A stretch of 64,000 bases of DNA from Montifringilla adamsi (taxonomy: Eukaryota; Chordata; Aves; Passeriformes; Passeridae): positions 6,200,001-6,264,000 of the forward strand of contig JAGGNK010010225.1 of NCBI GenBank assembly GCA_017590115.1, read 5' to 3'. Within the stretch, counting starts at the first letter, position 1. Each line of letters starts with the position of its first letter. The position numbers and the translations under genes were made by a program. This document shows positions 13,471 through 25,069 of this stretch, in pieces. The notes under the pieces are model-generated. The model saw only the letters and a program-made list of their open reading frames with translations. It ran no database searches and was not told the origin of the DNA.

Positions 13471-14938
13471 TTAATTTTTATAGGCTGGAGTGCCCATAAC
13501 CATTCTGTCTGTCTTGTGCAACTGTCCTTTTTTTATGTGAGGTAAAAGATGGATGATGTACAGAATGGATCCTATTTGGTCATGAAAGAGATACTTAATG
13601 TTTCATCTTGTCTTGTGATTACTGGCTAGTAAAAAACCATCATTGATTTAAAACTCAAAGCCTTTCTATTCCTTAGCTGTGTTCTGGCACACATTAAGCA
13701 GACCTGCCATGCTAAACTTATTTATCAGTAACTAAAGATAAGTGTTTATATTTTTGAAGAGCCTTGTAGTTCAGTAAAAATAAAAGCATACTTGGTCTAT
13801 TTCCAGATCCAGTTTCAACTGAATTCCCCACAGGCAGGAAAAAAGGAGAGGTGATAATTTTTTCAGATAATACTTTAAGTCTCCTGGTTGAAAATGACAC
13901 AGCAGCCTTACAGCATTTCACACAATTAGAACAGAGGTGAGGATCCAGGGGAAATAAAAAGCTGAGGGAGCCCAGGATAATAGGCTGAGGTTAAATTGGA
14001 CAGGACAGATAATCAGACTGGACTTGTTGTCACTGCCATCCTCGTGGAGGTTAAGTCTGTCTATAAATAAGACTATCAGAGTATGATTCTGTAAAGACAT
14101 ATGATGGTCAAGGTCACAAATCAAAGATAAGGTGAACTAAGTAATCTTTTTTCAACAAATTTAATACACAAAATAGAATAAATTTTACAAGTGCTGTGTT
14201 CACAAATTCAATCCAGAACAGAATTTCAATTATTTCAGGGGAAGGCTCATCCTAAAACATTTAAAAAAAAAAAAAAAACAAAACAAACATATTTACCCTA
14301 TATTATAAATTTGTTAAATTATTTTTAAGCATTAAGATTTTCGTGGCAGCACATGTATCTTTTTTCAACACTGCTGCTGCTGAAAAATGTTGTTTTCCAT
14401 TCACTATGACCAACAGAAACATGATTTTTGTAGATCAGCAGAAAGGACTGAGTTCACAAAAAGGAGTGTGAAATCACTGAGCACTTACAGTACTTCATAT
14501 TTTCAAAGGGTTGCACTCACATGAATAGACAGATTGTAATTGACTCTAACTTTACTGCAGACTGAGCGATGAAGATTTATCCCTTTAATGGATAGAAAAA
14601 AATTGGTGGGAGGCTGGGGGTGTGGATGTGAAATGAATTGCTTCATCCTCCCTGGTAGAGGGACAACTAGAAGAGACCAGATACAGACAAGAACCTATGT
14701 TCTTTCCATGGCTACAGTATTTCAGTGTTTATTCTTGTCCTCTCTGAAAAATAACAAGGGAAAATGTGCCCATTTCCAGCCTTAATAGAATTACAGAAAG
14801 GACAGAATATTAATATCCCAATCCATAAATTCAGAAATATACTGAAATGAACGAAGTGAATTAGCAGACCTCCTGCATTATATATGTAGGTGAACATATG
14901 TAGGGAAGTCCACTTGCTCCTGCTTTCTGAATACTCAG

Positions 14939-15033
14939 GTGGCTCAAAGAGAAAAGAGGGGCCACTGACAGCTTGTGCTACTTCAGTGTATCTGCTGAAT
15001 GAAATCCACACTTCTCCAAACCAGGAAACAGAC
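14939..15033 (+). CDS. Candidate internal exon, + strand gene
   Basis: A pyrimidine-rich tract ending ctttctgaatactcag precedes the segment, and GTAAGA follows it. The 95 bases are open starting in phase 1 and ending in phase 0. The peptide contains GSKRKEGPLTACATSVYLL and then NEIHTSPNQETD. About 61% of codons begin with a purine, which is coding-like. The end phase fits the next candidate exon at 18,976. A shorter version starting after a second AG at 14,986 would keep the same frame. The opposite strand also carries an open frame of 145 codons over 14,712-15,149, the longest in the window; I treat it as a shadow because it lacks motifs. I do not recognise the family, and a chance pseudo-exon remains quite possible. 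Confidence 0.27.
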
Positions 15034-18000
15034 GTAAGATGCAGAATACTCCAACATATAAAAGGCAGGTAACATAGTTGTAAGGTAACTGTCAGTAACA
15101 TCACTACTCTGTCACACAGGAATAGGTGCGGAAGAATTTCTTTGCGCACTTTAACTTCATTCCATTAGGAATTGGCATTGTGACCACTGTTCTGGTTTGC
15201 TGGACAAATGCTGAAAGCCACTGTTGTTTCACAAGCAATTTGGGTATTTTACATCCCTCTGGGAAACATTGGATGGAAAGAAAACACATTCCAATATGTA
15301 CTGCATGCATCTGAGCTCAGAGAAATCCAGCGTATATTACCCCAAAACTTCTAGAATGCTTCTTACAGGAGCAATGTGTGTTTCTTCTGTTAGAAGCAGG
15401 ACACACAGATCTGCTTCCTGTGATCTCTGACAGAAGAATATGTTCAGGACTGTCTGGAAAAAGTATAGTGTTAGAAGACACCATATTCATACAAGCAAGG
15501 GATTGATACTTTTAATAGGTAACATTTATTCAGCAGAAAGTTTGCCTACAGGTAGCTGTTGTGCAGCAACTGAGCATACCTGAATTAGGAGACCACTGGT
15601 GTAACTCTCAGAAAAGTTACAGCTCTGTGTGAGAGTTTTTCTTGATGGCACGCTCCTGATGTTTATGGGAGAACCACTGTACCTAGGTGACATTAGATGA
15701 CAAGGTCCCCGGTACTCATACACCTTGCTATTTTTGTACCTGGACACTGAAATAAAGCCCAATGCTTTAGAGAATGTTATCTTACACAGACCTCAGCAAC
15801 TGTGTATCTGCACACGGAAAAAATTCTCCATTGTCTTTTTTTTCTGTGCTGCTATCAAAGGCAATTGATAAAACAACTACTGATGATCTATTGCTAGAAC
15901 TTACTATTAACAGTAAAGTATTGATAAGAAATGCAATACGAAAAACAATCGCCAACAAAATTTCACCCTCCACCTTTGAAGATTTCTTTCCTGCATGCCT
16001 CACTGTTGGTGCCTAGTGAACTGTCTTCCATTGTCCCATGCTCACCTGGACACATAAATCCAAGGTGCTACCCACCTTAAACCTGCCACTACTGCCACTA
16101 GACTATTCCCTCTCCAGATTACCAGTGCTGATTTGCTGAGTATCCTCAATATGAAGTGATCAGTAGGGCTTGACAGCCCTCAGCAGAATGGCTTAAAGAA
16201 ATTAAACTGTCCAGGCTTCTCATTCCTAACCCAGACTTATCTACGCCAACACTTCAGTCTTATCTGATGCTTACATTACTGTAGAAATACTCAGGTAAAT
16301 ATTTCCACTGCTAGCTCCATAACGGCAACCCAGAGTCAAGTTATTGGTTTTTCAAAATCAAAGTCCACTTAAGGACCCAAAAACCTCACTAGACAACTTG
16401 AGACTTCTCTTTTGAGAGGTGAAAATTTCTTTCTGTTGCTACAATACCTCCTGAACACTGGATAAGAGACCAAAACACCTCAACATTTCCAGCAATGCAG
16501 CTCTTTGCTTTATAAAAGACTTGCAAAGAAGGTGAATGTGAAAAACTCCAGAGTGCAACCTCTGCCTTGGGGAGTTTTGTATGTTGCAGGGAGCGAAACA
16601 GGTGAAGAAAAGTAGAATCTGCAAGTCATCTGTATGAGCTGACACAAACACCTCCCAACTGCAGACTCAGAGTCTGCTTGCAAATACTTAATAACACAAC
16701 TATTTACCAAGTCCATCTTATTTCCAGAAAGTCCCACCACATGTTTACTGCTTCAAACAGGGTGAAGTCTCAATTAGGTGCCAAAAAGTTATCTGAGCTT
16801 GCCCAGAAGAGACTTGGAATCTGATATGAACCTTTCATCTCCTTTGGAAATAGCACTGCAATAATTGCAAAAAATATTTTCTTCTGTAGCTAGCAGGTAG
16901 TCTTCAATACATACTCTGTGATATATCCTGATCAGCTTATACAGGCCTTCACTCAATATACCTCATCTAATGTGAGTATTTCAGTCTGCAAATCTGCCCC
17001 TTGGATGGCAGGCTTGACCAAAGGATCACTGAAAATAGCATGTCTGCACCCACAAGAAATTAAAGAACCAATTAAATAATTGTCATATTTTTCAAATTAT
17101 GCTGTTTAGTCACAAAGATTCAACATTTTGCTTGCCTAAAACTGTAATGTTGACAGTGATTTCCAAGAGGCAGAAGACTGACCCTTTGGGCAACCCTACC
17201 CAGTTCATCTGTCACAGCTGCTTTGAGGCGAGCAAGAGCAAAAGCTGTAGATCTGGAGGAGCTCAGAACCCCCGGGCAAGAGGGTTTTTTTGTCAAAACC
17301 AGAGGTATCTGGCTGGTTTTAAGGTACTGAGGCAGGGAATTCTGTCAATCTATTTTGCTCAATTACTTCACTGCCCAGAAATGCAAGGCAGCTGCAGAAT
17401 CAAAACTAGTGCTTCACTGTCTCTTCCCTCTCCTCTCAAAGACACTGGGCACACCTGCTCTTTTGAACATACCAGCAACACCTTTTAGCCCTCTAAGCCT
17501 CTTCACAGACCTGATGTGCTACTGAGGGCTGTCTTAGGCCATTCCTTCCTCTTTGATCATGCTACTGTTCATTCAGTGTCTTCAAATATCTGCATACCAG
17601 ATCAATACTGAGTCAGAGGGGCACAGTCAGAAAAGTTCTTCGTGGATCAAAGCATTTCTCTTGACAAATACAATAAGACCATTCAATATAGGGGACACTG
17701 ACTCTTTGGGGTCATTTTCATACACCAAGTCAACAGAAAGTTAGGTTCCTAATACACAGCATTTAATATTATAGGAGTAATACTTAATTTTGTCACTCCT
17801 TTTTGTTAAAGCATTTTTACTTTTCAGAAGGAAAATGCTTAAAACACTACTTGGAGCATAAGAAATTTATGAAATCTAGGAAATGAGAGATGGGAGTCAA
17901 TATTGCATGTGTTGTGTGGGAATTAGCTTGCATTCAGGGTCGTTTTGAAAAAGTGCTGAGACTTAAGTTATTTTCTACTTCAATAAACTTTATTGAACAT

Positions 18001-18975
18001 CAATATTGCTCTATCTCAATAAGCTTGTTTAATGTTCAGGCCCATGCACTACCTGTGCCCAGCTCCAATGTGTACCTTGTCTTACGTACACTTTTCCTAC
18101 AGCTGTTTGTATGAGCAGAATTGTTCAAGGGATTATAAATTGCAAAGCAACGTGGAGCATAATGCTAATATTTGGTATCTGCACTGGTTTCTGCAAAGCA
18201 CAAGAAAAGCACTCAAGTTCTCTTTGAAATGTGTGTAAGCAATCATTTTCTTTAGTGGAAAGAAACTGCAATGGAAAATGGTACCCCTTGTTGAGAACCC
18301 AAATAGCACCAAGCTCCAGAATCAAAGGCACATGCACTGATTATCTGTGAAATATCTGATATTTTTATCCTCCTCAATCCTTGCAGAATTGTGCTTTGCT
18401 GATAATCATTGCAAATGGTCTCTTCAGATTTTATAGGGATATATATACAAACAACACTATAAACTCAGAATAGAGCACAGCCTTGAGGCAAATAGAGCTT
18501 CTTACACTGAACTGCAGGGCACTTCTGATGAAGCAAAGTAGTCATTTCCCAATTATCATGTTAGTGCAAGATAAATATGAGTTAACAGAAGTATCCAGCT
18601 GCCAAGCTCAAAAACAAAAGAAAAAGACAGTGTCATGTTATAGAGATTTTTCTGCTGCTTAATTCTCCTGTCTGCTCCTGTGCAAACACCTTTTTAATGA
18701 GGAAATGGTCCGTAAAGCTGCAAAAATGAAAAATTAGATATATATTCAATTAGCTGTAGTATGTTGGGATGACACTTCAGGTCAGCGGAAAAGCTTTGAA
18801 AAGCAAGACATTTGTAACTTAAAGTAGAAAATCTGGATGCAAACTCAGCTGGCTTAACTGTGAAGCTCTTTTGGCAAACCACTGGAAAACATAATTGAAT
18901 GTAGCCCTCCTGGGAAGGAACCCTAATAAACTGGAGGACAGCTTGTCTGCTAGCATTTTGATTTTGCCTTCACAG
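15034..18975. other. Non-coding stretch, probable intron
   Basis: If the exons on either side are real, this is a 3.9-kb intron. It has no recognised repeats. Several open frames of 60-130 codons occur (for instance 17,099-17,488 on +), but none shows motifs, strong codon bias or fitting splice phases. A 37-base pseudo-exon-like segment at 16,258-16,294 has an acceptor and a GTAAAT donor, but its phase does not fit its neighbours. Confidence 0.45.
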
Positions 18976-19044
18976 TGTTCAGGTCTTTGTGAGATTACAG
19001 AAGTAAGTTTCACTTACAGAAATGATTACCCTGTGCAGTTACAG
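18976..19044 (+). CDS. Candidate internal exon, + strand gene
   Basis: The segment lies between an acceptor reading attttgccttcacag and a strong donor, ACAG|GTAAGG. Its 69 bases (23 codons) are open only in phase 0 and end in phase 0, with no partial codon on either side. The encoded peptide runs from CSGLCEITEVSFTY to RNDYPVQLQ. The phase fits the upstream candidate at 14,939 and the downstream candidate at 23,259. Short length and an average acceptor keep the confidence low. A second internal GTAAGT at 19,003 could be an alternative donor. I do not recognise the family. Confidence 0.27.
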
Positions 19045-19157
19045 GTAAGGGCCTGTTTTATCCTCCCCCTGCAGCTAACATCCATCAAAGAAATGGCTTT
19101 CTATACATAGCCTGCTTTCCATGAGTTTATTTTCAAAGGTTGACCATCATTTTACAG

Positions 19158-19363
19158 GCACAGGCAACACCTGAACAATTTACTCTGGCATATTTTTCTG
19201 CTTGCAACCCATACCAGGGTAACGAATGTGATGAGCTGCACACCCGTCTGAGTGGCTGCTGCGCAGGCAGAAAACAGAGACACATTTTAGCTGCCAGCCT
19301 GGCCTGCACCTGCAGGAACACTAGTTATGCCAGTGACATTATGTATCTACACAGGAATAAAAG
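19158..19363 (+). CDS. Alternative, cysteine-rich candidate exon
   Basis: A 206-base GC-richer segment lies between a weak acceptor (ccatcattttacag) and a good donor (AAAAG|GTGAGG). It is open only in phase 0 for 68 codons and ends in phase 2. About 57% of codons begin with a purine, and the peptide holds several cysteines (ACNPYQGNECDEL, GCCAGRK, LACTCRN). It could follow the exon at 18,976 (phase 0) after a 113-base intron. Its end phase does not fit the preferred frame of the exon at 23,259, but would fit the alternative frame there. It may therefore be an alternative exon, part of another gene, or chance. The opposite strand is also open here for 62 codons. Confidence 0.18.
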
Positions 19364-22300
19364 GTGAGGGACATTGCTGTAGGGGAACTCTAAGGGAACA
19401 CATGGTCTCAATTCACTACCCGTGACAACCTACAGCCATAATAAACTCCCTGTAGTCAATATCCTCACATACACCATATAAATACTAATTTTTTTTTCAG
19501 CTGCTTGTTTGCCAAATCCTAGGGTATTTGTGCCAGCAACATCTACTCAGAAAAATACTGCCACCTGTGATGTGTGATGTGATTCAATGCGAATCTCATC
19601 TTTGCACAGATTTTCCCATTTAAGGTAGATAATTGTACCAATGCACTGAGTAAGACTCTTGATATTCTGTAGCATGTTTTTTATTTGGGTTCTCCCATTC
19701 TCCCCAACATAGCTACAATCTTCACCCCTCAAAACAATAGGATAATCCCCTTTCTATGTTTAGTTATGCTTGTAGCTCAGGATATTATAACATGCCAGAG
19801 TAGCTGCACTTGGATCAGGCTATAGGAAGCACAAGTATATGCAAGACCTGTAAGAAGACACAGATCCTTTGTGCTGGAATTTGTTTCCACAATCAATTTC
19901 AATGAACCCCCTATAGCCACTCAGCTAGCAGAAAGCAAGCTTCAAGTTAGGCTTCCAGCTGGCATGTGGATCCATATGGTGATATCCTGCCATAAGGGAT
20001 GGCTAGAATCAACTTGGACTTCTACTGGATAGTGTCTGAGAGTCCAGGTCCTGGAAGATAGTATCATTTCATCCAGGAAAGTCTCCAACACCGTGATTTA
20101 AATTAAAAATCATAAGGCTAAACAAATTCCTTGTTGCACAAAGGTTTAGTCTATGACACAGCTTATCACATATATAATAATTACTGTTTGTCAGTATATT
20201 ACTGTATGTCAGAGTGACACAGGGACATTTAATTCAGGTTCAGTGAGGACCAGGTTTTTAGGTCTCACAAAACCTTTGCTGGCACAGGCCCAGGCTAAGG
20301 AAAAAAACATAGCAACTTACTCATCTTTCGTGGCTTCAGGGCAGCTGTAGGTCAGTGTGACCCCAGAAAATTGTGGTCACTGGAAAGTTAGACCAGATTT
20401 AGTAAGAACAGTGCATGTAAAAACCTGAGACAAAGCACCACTGAGCAGCATGAGATGAGAATCAAGACTACATTTCTTCTTCCCCTTTTCTTACCATTCA
20501 GTATCTCCCAAACACTAATTAATCCAAGGCATTAATCTCCTCTGAACTGCAGCAACCTTCACTTTTCTTTCTACTGTTGAAGTCCCTTAAATATGCTCTG
20601 TTCTGCTCCACATTAGTTCTAAAATTCTTATGCAGAATTACTCTACTAATTTCAGCATTTTCCCCTCTTTCATTTGTCCCAATTATGTTAATAACTATGA
20701 ACATTTCAGAAAAAAAAAGATACATCTGAAGTGCTTCAGGCAGGCTGGCACAGTAGTCCCTGGACGTGATTTTAGGTGCTATGGATTGGGTTCACATTTT
20801 CCTGCCATGGTGCAGCACTAAGAAAAACAAAGTCCCAGCTGGCACAGACAGCTGTGTTAGAGAACTGAAATTACCCTCTACTTTCCCAGGTAATGCCCTG
20901 GCTGCATCTGACAGTGACTCTTATATTCAGGCTTACTTTACATGCATTTCTTTCACAAACAGGACATTAGGACTGTATTCTATCTTGAGTACAAACAAAA
21001 AAGTCACAGCCATTTATATACCCTTGCTTTGTTTTTCACTCAATCTTATTCCATACTCAGTTCTAGGAAACCATTTAACAGTGCCAGACTTCCTGCACTG
21101 ACCATATTTACATTGTATCATCAGGCTTCACTGAGCATGCAATCAGAAATGCAGAAATGCATATGTATGCCTTGTACATATAACTGGACTTCTTGAGAAA
21201 GTTATTTTAAAAGCATTTAATCAGAAAGTTGAAAGATAAAGAGGTTATTTATAATGCCTTGCAAAATGCTTAGTAAACTGCTGAGAATCAAATCTCTGAA
21301 GGCACTGTCAAACAGGTTTACTTATTATTTAATAAGTCACTGTGAAGATTATAGTGACTGCTACTACTCAGGCCTGGAAGATGGAATTGATGGAACAAAG
21401 CAGTAACGTGCAGTAAACTGTCATAGACCATCTTCAAGAGAATGACAGAAGCCAGGAGAACAGGAGAGCAGCAGCATCTGAAGAAATACTATCATGGAAG
21501 AAAATACGCTAAAAAGCAATGAGCAAGAAATAAAAGAGTGCAATGACCAAACACAAGGCTGAAATCATTATTCAGAAATTCCCACTCAAAATACAAGATA
21601 AACCTCTCACTCACACACTGATATTTCCAGAATGAGCAACTGTTCAGGAGCACTCTTGATTTTGAGTATAAGGCAACTGGGAAGCAGACCACAGATGGAA
21701 GAGATGAGCTGCAGCTAAGCTGTATTCTGCTGAAAACTCTACAAATTCTTTGCAGAAATAAGTGGATCTGTGCCTCTTTGCAGCAGCTGAAGGCCTTTCT
21801 CTGCCATTTCATACATCTTGAACGTTAAGATCAAAACAGATTTCATCATATGTTAAGGAAAAAGCATTGACAAATAATTTACCAATTTAAGTTCATATTT
21901 AAAGGGAAATCAACCTTTCATTTGGCAACAGGTTAGCCAGAGAAAAGCATGAGCAAGGCATTCAGTAGAAATGATAACAATCACTACAATGGCTCCAATG
22001 GAACTAAAAATTTGAACCAAACATAAATTAGTTCACTTACTAGCAACATTTAAACTGTGCCATTTGTGTCTGATACAAATAAGCCACTCCAAGTTATACA
22101 GTCTACTTTGTGTTAACCTGAAAATTCATGTCTTTCTGTTGCAGTCATTTTCTATACAGTTGGGGGGAACATTGTTTTGCATTTGGGCACTTTTTTTTTA
22201 ACTTCAGTTCAAGAAAACAGTAATTATTTTAAGTTTTCCTCATAAGTATGAAAACTGAATCTAATTCCCCAGAGTTTACTGAAGTCAGTGAATGTTAAAG

Positions 22301-23258
22301 TAAACAAAGGTAGATTCATTGCTTTTTAATGGAACAACATAAAAGTTAGCTGCTTCCTTCAGGTTTAGGTACCTCGAACATTCATAGGCCAAAACCCAAA
22401 GACTTGTGTGCGGTTTCCTTTGGGTAACTGTTTATCTCAATCTTAAATGTAAAAGTTTAGAAACGCCTTCTTCTTTTTTTGTTAATTTCTAAAAATGTAT
22501 TCACTTACTCCTGGGATACTGCAGAGTATTTTACAAAAAAAAAAAATTGTGCTGTAGTATGACACTACAAACTTCAGATTCAGTACCCCCTGCATTCCCA
22601 TCCACTCTTCACATTAAGAAAAATGACTGGTGCATTTTTCAGAGCAGCTTGCTAAAATGGTACTAGAGGGCAGGCAGTATTTTTGAACCAAGGAGAAGAA
22701 AGCAAATCCTAAAGCCAAACATCTTCCCCTTAGGATGTTCTAAATATTGTCCCACTAGGCCTTGGCCAATTGCAGTTTCAGATATTATTACTTAGGAATT
22801 ATAACTTCATACCACAAAATGTCTGTTTTATTACTCATACAATAATGCATTGCATTTCTAAAAACAATTCTGGATCAATGGTCAATAAAGACCATCAAAA
22901 GGATGCAAAGGTGTATAATCAAGCTTTTATCTTGCCTTAGCAACTTCTAGGCAATTAATATTTCATGACATATATTAAGAGGGTTGTTTTTTTTCTGAGT
23001 TTATGCCTAATGTAGAATTCTCTAAAGTGAAATATTTGCCAGTGGCAATCTCTTTCATACAATATTAGCATATCCAATTCTTCCCTTGTGGGATGTTTCA
23101 GCATATAATATTAATTCACAATTAGGTAATGTACTCATTTTAGCAATCTCCTGTGTTCTCATTAATTAAAAACCTGGTAAAATCACTTGTAGTCTATTCA
23201 ATTTTACTTTGTTTGCTTTGCTTTGACTTTTTTCTTTTTCCCCCTATCTTGTTTCCAG
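19364..23258. other. Non-coding stretch, probable intron
   Basis: AT-rich DNA with no recognised repeat. An open frame of 111 codons at 20,766-21,101 on the + strand shows no motif and does not fit the exon phases. A pseudo-exon-like segment on the - strand at 22,041-22,117 illustrates how often such structures arise by chance. The 3' end carries the long pyrimidine tract of the acceptor at 23,258. Confidence 0.5.
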
Positions 23259-23364
23259 AGTGATGCTGTTTTTAGTAGAAAACTGCTACCAATGCCTCCT
23301 CCATACTCAGCACAGTATTCAGCAGTTACTCACATGTATGGATCCAACAGCTTCAGGCAGGATG
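23259..23364 (+). CDS. Candidate exon, third from last, + strand gene
   Basis: A strong pyrimidine tract (cttttttctttttccccctatcttgtttccag) precedes the segment, and the donor is ATG|GTATTT, which is weaker. In phase 0 it encodes SDAVFSRKLLPMPPPY, then SAQYSAVTHMYGSNSFRQD, ending with one base of the next codon. PPPY is a motif of the kind bound by WW domains; that is a property of the motif and not proof of function here. The next two exons continue in the right phase. The phase-2 frame is open as well (a Leu/His/Gln/Cys-rich peptide ending after the donor at a TAA), so an alternative reading exists. I do not recognise the protein. Confidence 0.45.
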
Positions 23365-23406
23365 GTATTTTTTTTGTAATTTGGTGTGGTTTACTTGTCT
23401 ATATTA

Positions 23407-23412
23407 AATAAA
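23407..23412 (+). other. AATAAA in the 86-base intron
   Basis: This hexamer lies in the short intron between the candidate exons at 23,259 and 23,451. It overlaps the TAA that ends the read-through of the upstream exon. It could allow an intronic poly-A isoform or be chance in AT-rich DNA. Confidence 0.2.
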
Positions 23413-23450
23413 TATTACTCTAATGTAACAATAATTTTGTTTTGCTGTAG

Positions 23451-23568
23451 GATTTGTTCTATTGCCATTTTTTTTCACAATCCAAGGTTTGAAACCATTT
23501 CAATTTCCTTTCTTCTCAGAACGAGTAATGAAATTTCTAAAAAATTGCATTCTTGCTGAAATTCTTAG
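23451..23568 (+). CDS. Candidate exon, second from last, + strand gene
   Basis: The segment follows an acceptor (aataattttgttttgctgtag) with a branch-point-like ctctaat about 30 bases before it, and ends in a near-perfect donor, CTTAG|GTGAGT. All 118 bases are open in phase 1 and end in phase 2. The peptide contains FVLLPFFFTIQGLKPFQF and then SERVMKFLKNCILAEIL, an aromatic segment followed by a likely amphipathic helix. The intron before it would be only 86 bases, near the small end for bird introns but common. A second, stronger acceptor (tttcctttcttctcag) at 23,519 would give a 49-base exon in exactly the same frame; I prefer the longer form only because the frame is open throughout. Family unknown. 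Confidence 0.43.
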
Positions 23569-24255
23569 GTGAGTTGTTCAAATTATGACCTGCTCACCTC
23601 CCCGTTATACAGGTAAATGTGAGTTGTTACTTAAGTCTTCAAACAAATTTTGATTGAGGAAATTAAATAATCAAGTATGAGACTTGAACATCCTTCAATA
23701 GGTTTCATTACATGTTCAGTTCTCATGAAAAAAAAGAAAGGAGTTATTGTAATGAACGTTACATACATAGAGCAGTAGATGAAAAAAGATATAAAACCTG
23801 CATCAGCTCTCAGAGGTTACAAACTCCTATTTCATAGTTACTGTGGTCTAGGAAAGAGATTCTGGTACTAAACCTCAAAGTTTGAACAGAATTTTATTTT
23901 AGAAAGGTCAGAACGTTTTGGAACATTTTACTAAAAGGTGGGTTTTTTTCTTTTTCTGTAAGTTAATGCTAATAGGTCCACTCCTTTCTATATTTAACAG
24001 CTTGCCTGTAGGATTTCTTTTGCAATACATCTTCTTGTCACAAGTCTTTATGACCAAACTTTATATCAGTGGTTAAAGGATGGAACAAACTATTTTAAAG
24101 ATTAACTGGAATAGAATAAAATACAGTTTTTAAAGGAAAGTAACTACCAGAGCAATATCTAACTTACACTTTACCAAGCCAGAATGCAAATCCCTTCAAA
24201 GGTTATTTGTTAAAATTTTTTTTCTTGTTTTGATAGCCTTTTTTTTTTCTTTCAG

Positions 24256-24346
24256 GATGCTTTTAAAACCAGATTCTGATGAACTAATATCAAACAGGCT
24301 GCTCCCATTTATTCCAAAAGGAATTTTGGAGTTTACATATTTGTAA
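24256..24346 (+). CDS. Candidate terminal coding exon, + strand gene
   Basis: A very strong acceptor (gccttttttttttctttcag) precedes the segment. Joined in phase 2 to the exon at 23,451 it gives arginine across the junction, then MLLKPDSDELISNRLLPF and IPKGILEFTYL, followed by TAA at 24,344-24,346. The other two phases are closed within a few codons. The matching phases of three consecutive segments, with good splice sites at the second intron, are the main support for this gene. Downstream there is no AATAAA until 25,064, so the 3'UTR could be about 740 bases. A GTGACA donor-like site at 24,354 lies after the stop. The C-terminus has no motif I can name. Confidence 0.45.
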
Positions 24347-25029
24347 CACATAGGTGACAGGTTACCTTGTGTTTCAGAGAAAAAAATGTAGTTAGAGCAA
24401 AACTTAAACTGGGAGACAAGAAAAAAATACACTGGCAACATTTATTTGTCAACTGAAAGAAAACAAGGTGAGAGACCAGATAAGAGGCAGATGGAGAATG
24501 AAAGAAGACAAAGGAACATGGCAGTAGGTGTTGTAAAAATAGCTGAGCCTGAAAACCATAATACCCAGAGACTGTATGTTTCTGATAAAGCAGATGAGGC
24601 TCTAGTAGAGAAGAAAAAAAAATAATACGTGACTGGATTGAAGAGAAAACAGAAATATGCAGACTGAGGGTCTCACCAAAAATCAAGTTAATCTTAAAAA
24701 ATTGAAAGCTAGAATATCTCAGGAAAATTAATGAGAAACACAGGCATCCAATGATCAGGTTAAAACCAGGGAAGCAGTAATAGCAGTATGTACTTTGGAG
24801 AAACTGGACATCTCACTAGCCATGAATTTGCAGTGTAATATGATAGAGGGGGAACATAAAATCTAAAAAAAAGTTACTAAAAAAAAGTAACAAACTCTGG
24901 CAGCTAATCACAAAGTAGAGAGAAAACAGTTCCTTATCTACAATCTACATGGCTCTGCTACAGCTGTCTCTGGATTATTTCATTAATTAAGGGTAACTTA
25001 TGGCCAAAAAATATATATGCAATCTGAAT

Positions 25030-25050
25030 GGGGGAATGGGGAAATGGGGA
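25030..25050. repeat. Short ggggaaat tandem repeat
   Basis: About two and a half units of ggggaaat (gggggaatggggaaatgggg), followed by a poly-A-rich stretch. Likely slippage. Confidence 0.6.
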
Positions 25051-25063
25051 AAAGAAAAAAAAA

Positions 25064-25069
25064 AATAAA
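25064..25069 (+). other. Candidate poly-A signal of the + strand gene
   Basis: This is the first canonical AATAAA after the stop codon at 24,346. It is embedded in an A-rich run, so it may be chance. Confidence 0.2.

Larger units (their letters stand above)
8572..14938. other. Non-coding stretch, possible intron
   Basis: AT-rich DNA without recognisable transposons. A 54-base segment at 10,749-10,802 is framed by a good acceptor (ttatctttttcatgtcag) and a GTGAGT donor and is open in two frames, but its phase does not fit the exon at 14,939, so I do not call it. Two small tandem duplications are listed separately. An ATG-started open frame of 93 codons at 10,870-11,151 has no motif, no splice signals at its end and no family resemblance. 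Confidence 0.5.

Noticed and set aside
14712..15149. Longest open frame of the window, 145 codons on the - strand
   Set aside because: Hydrophobic and aromatic composition without a motif, no good splice or start context. It overlaps a better + strand exon candidate and is probably its shadow or chance.
20766..21101. 111-codon + strand open frame
   Set aside because: An internal segment has splice-like ends, but its phase (1 to 1) does not fit the flanking candidate exons.
22041..22117. - strand segment with acceptor, GTAAGT donor and one open frame
   Set aside because: Looks like an exon of 77 bases, but no phase-compatible neighbours were found. It shows how common pseudo-exons are and limits trust in the other calls.
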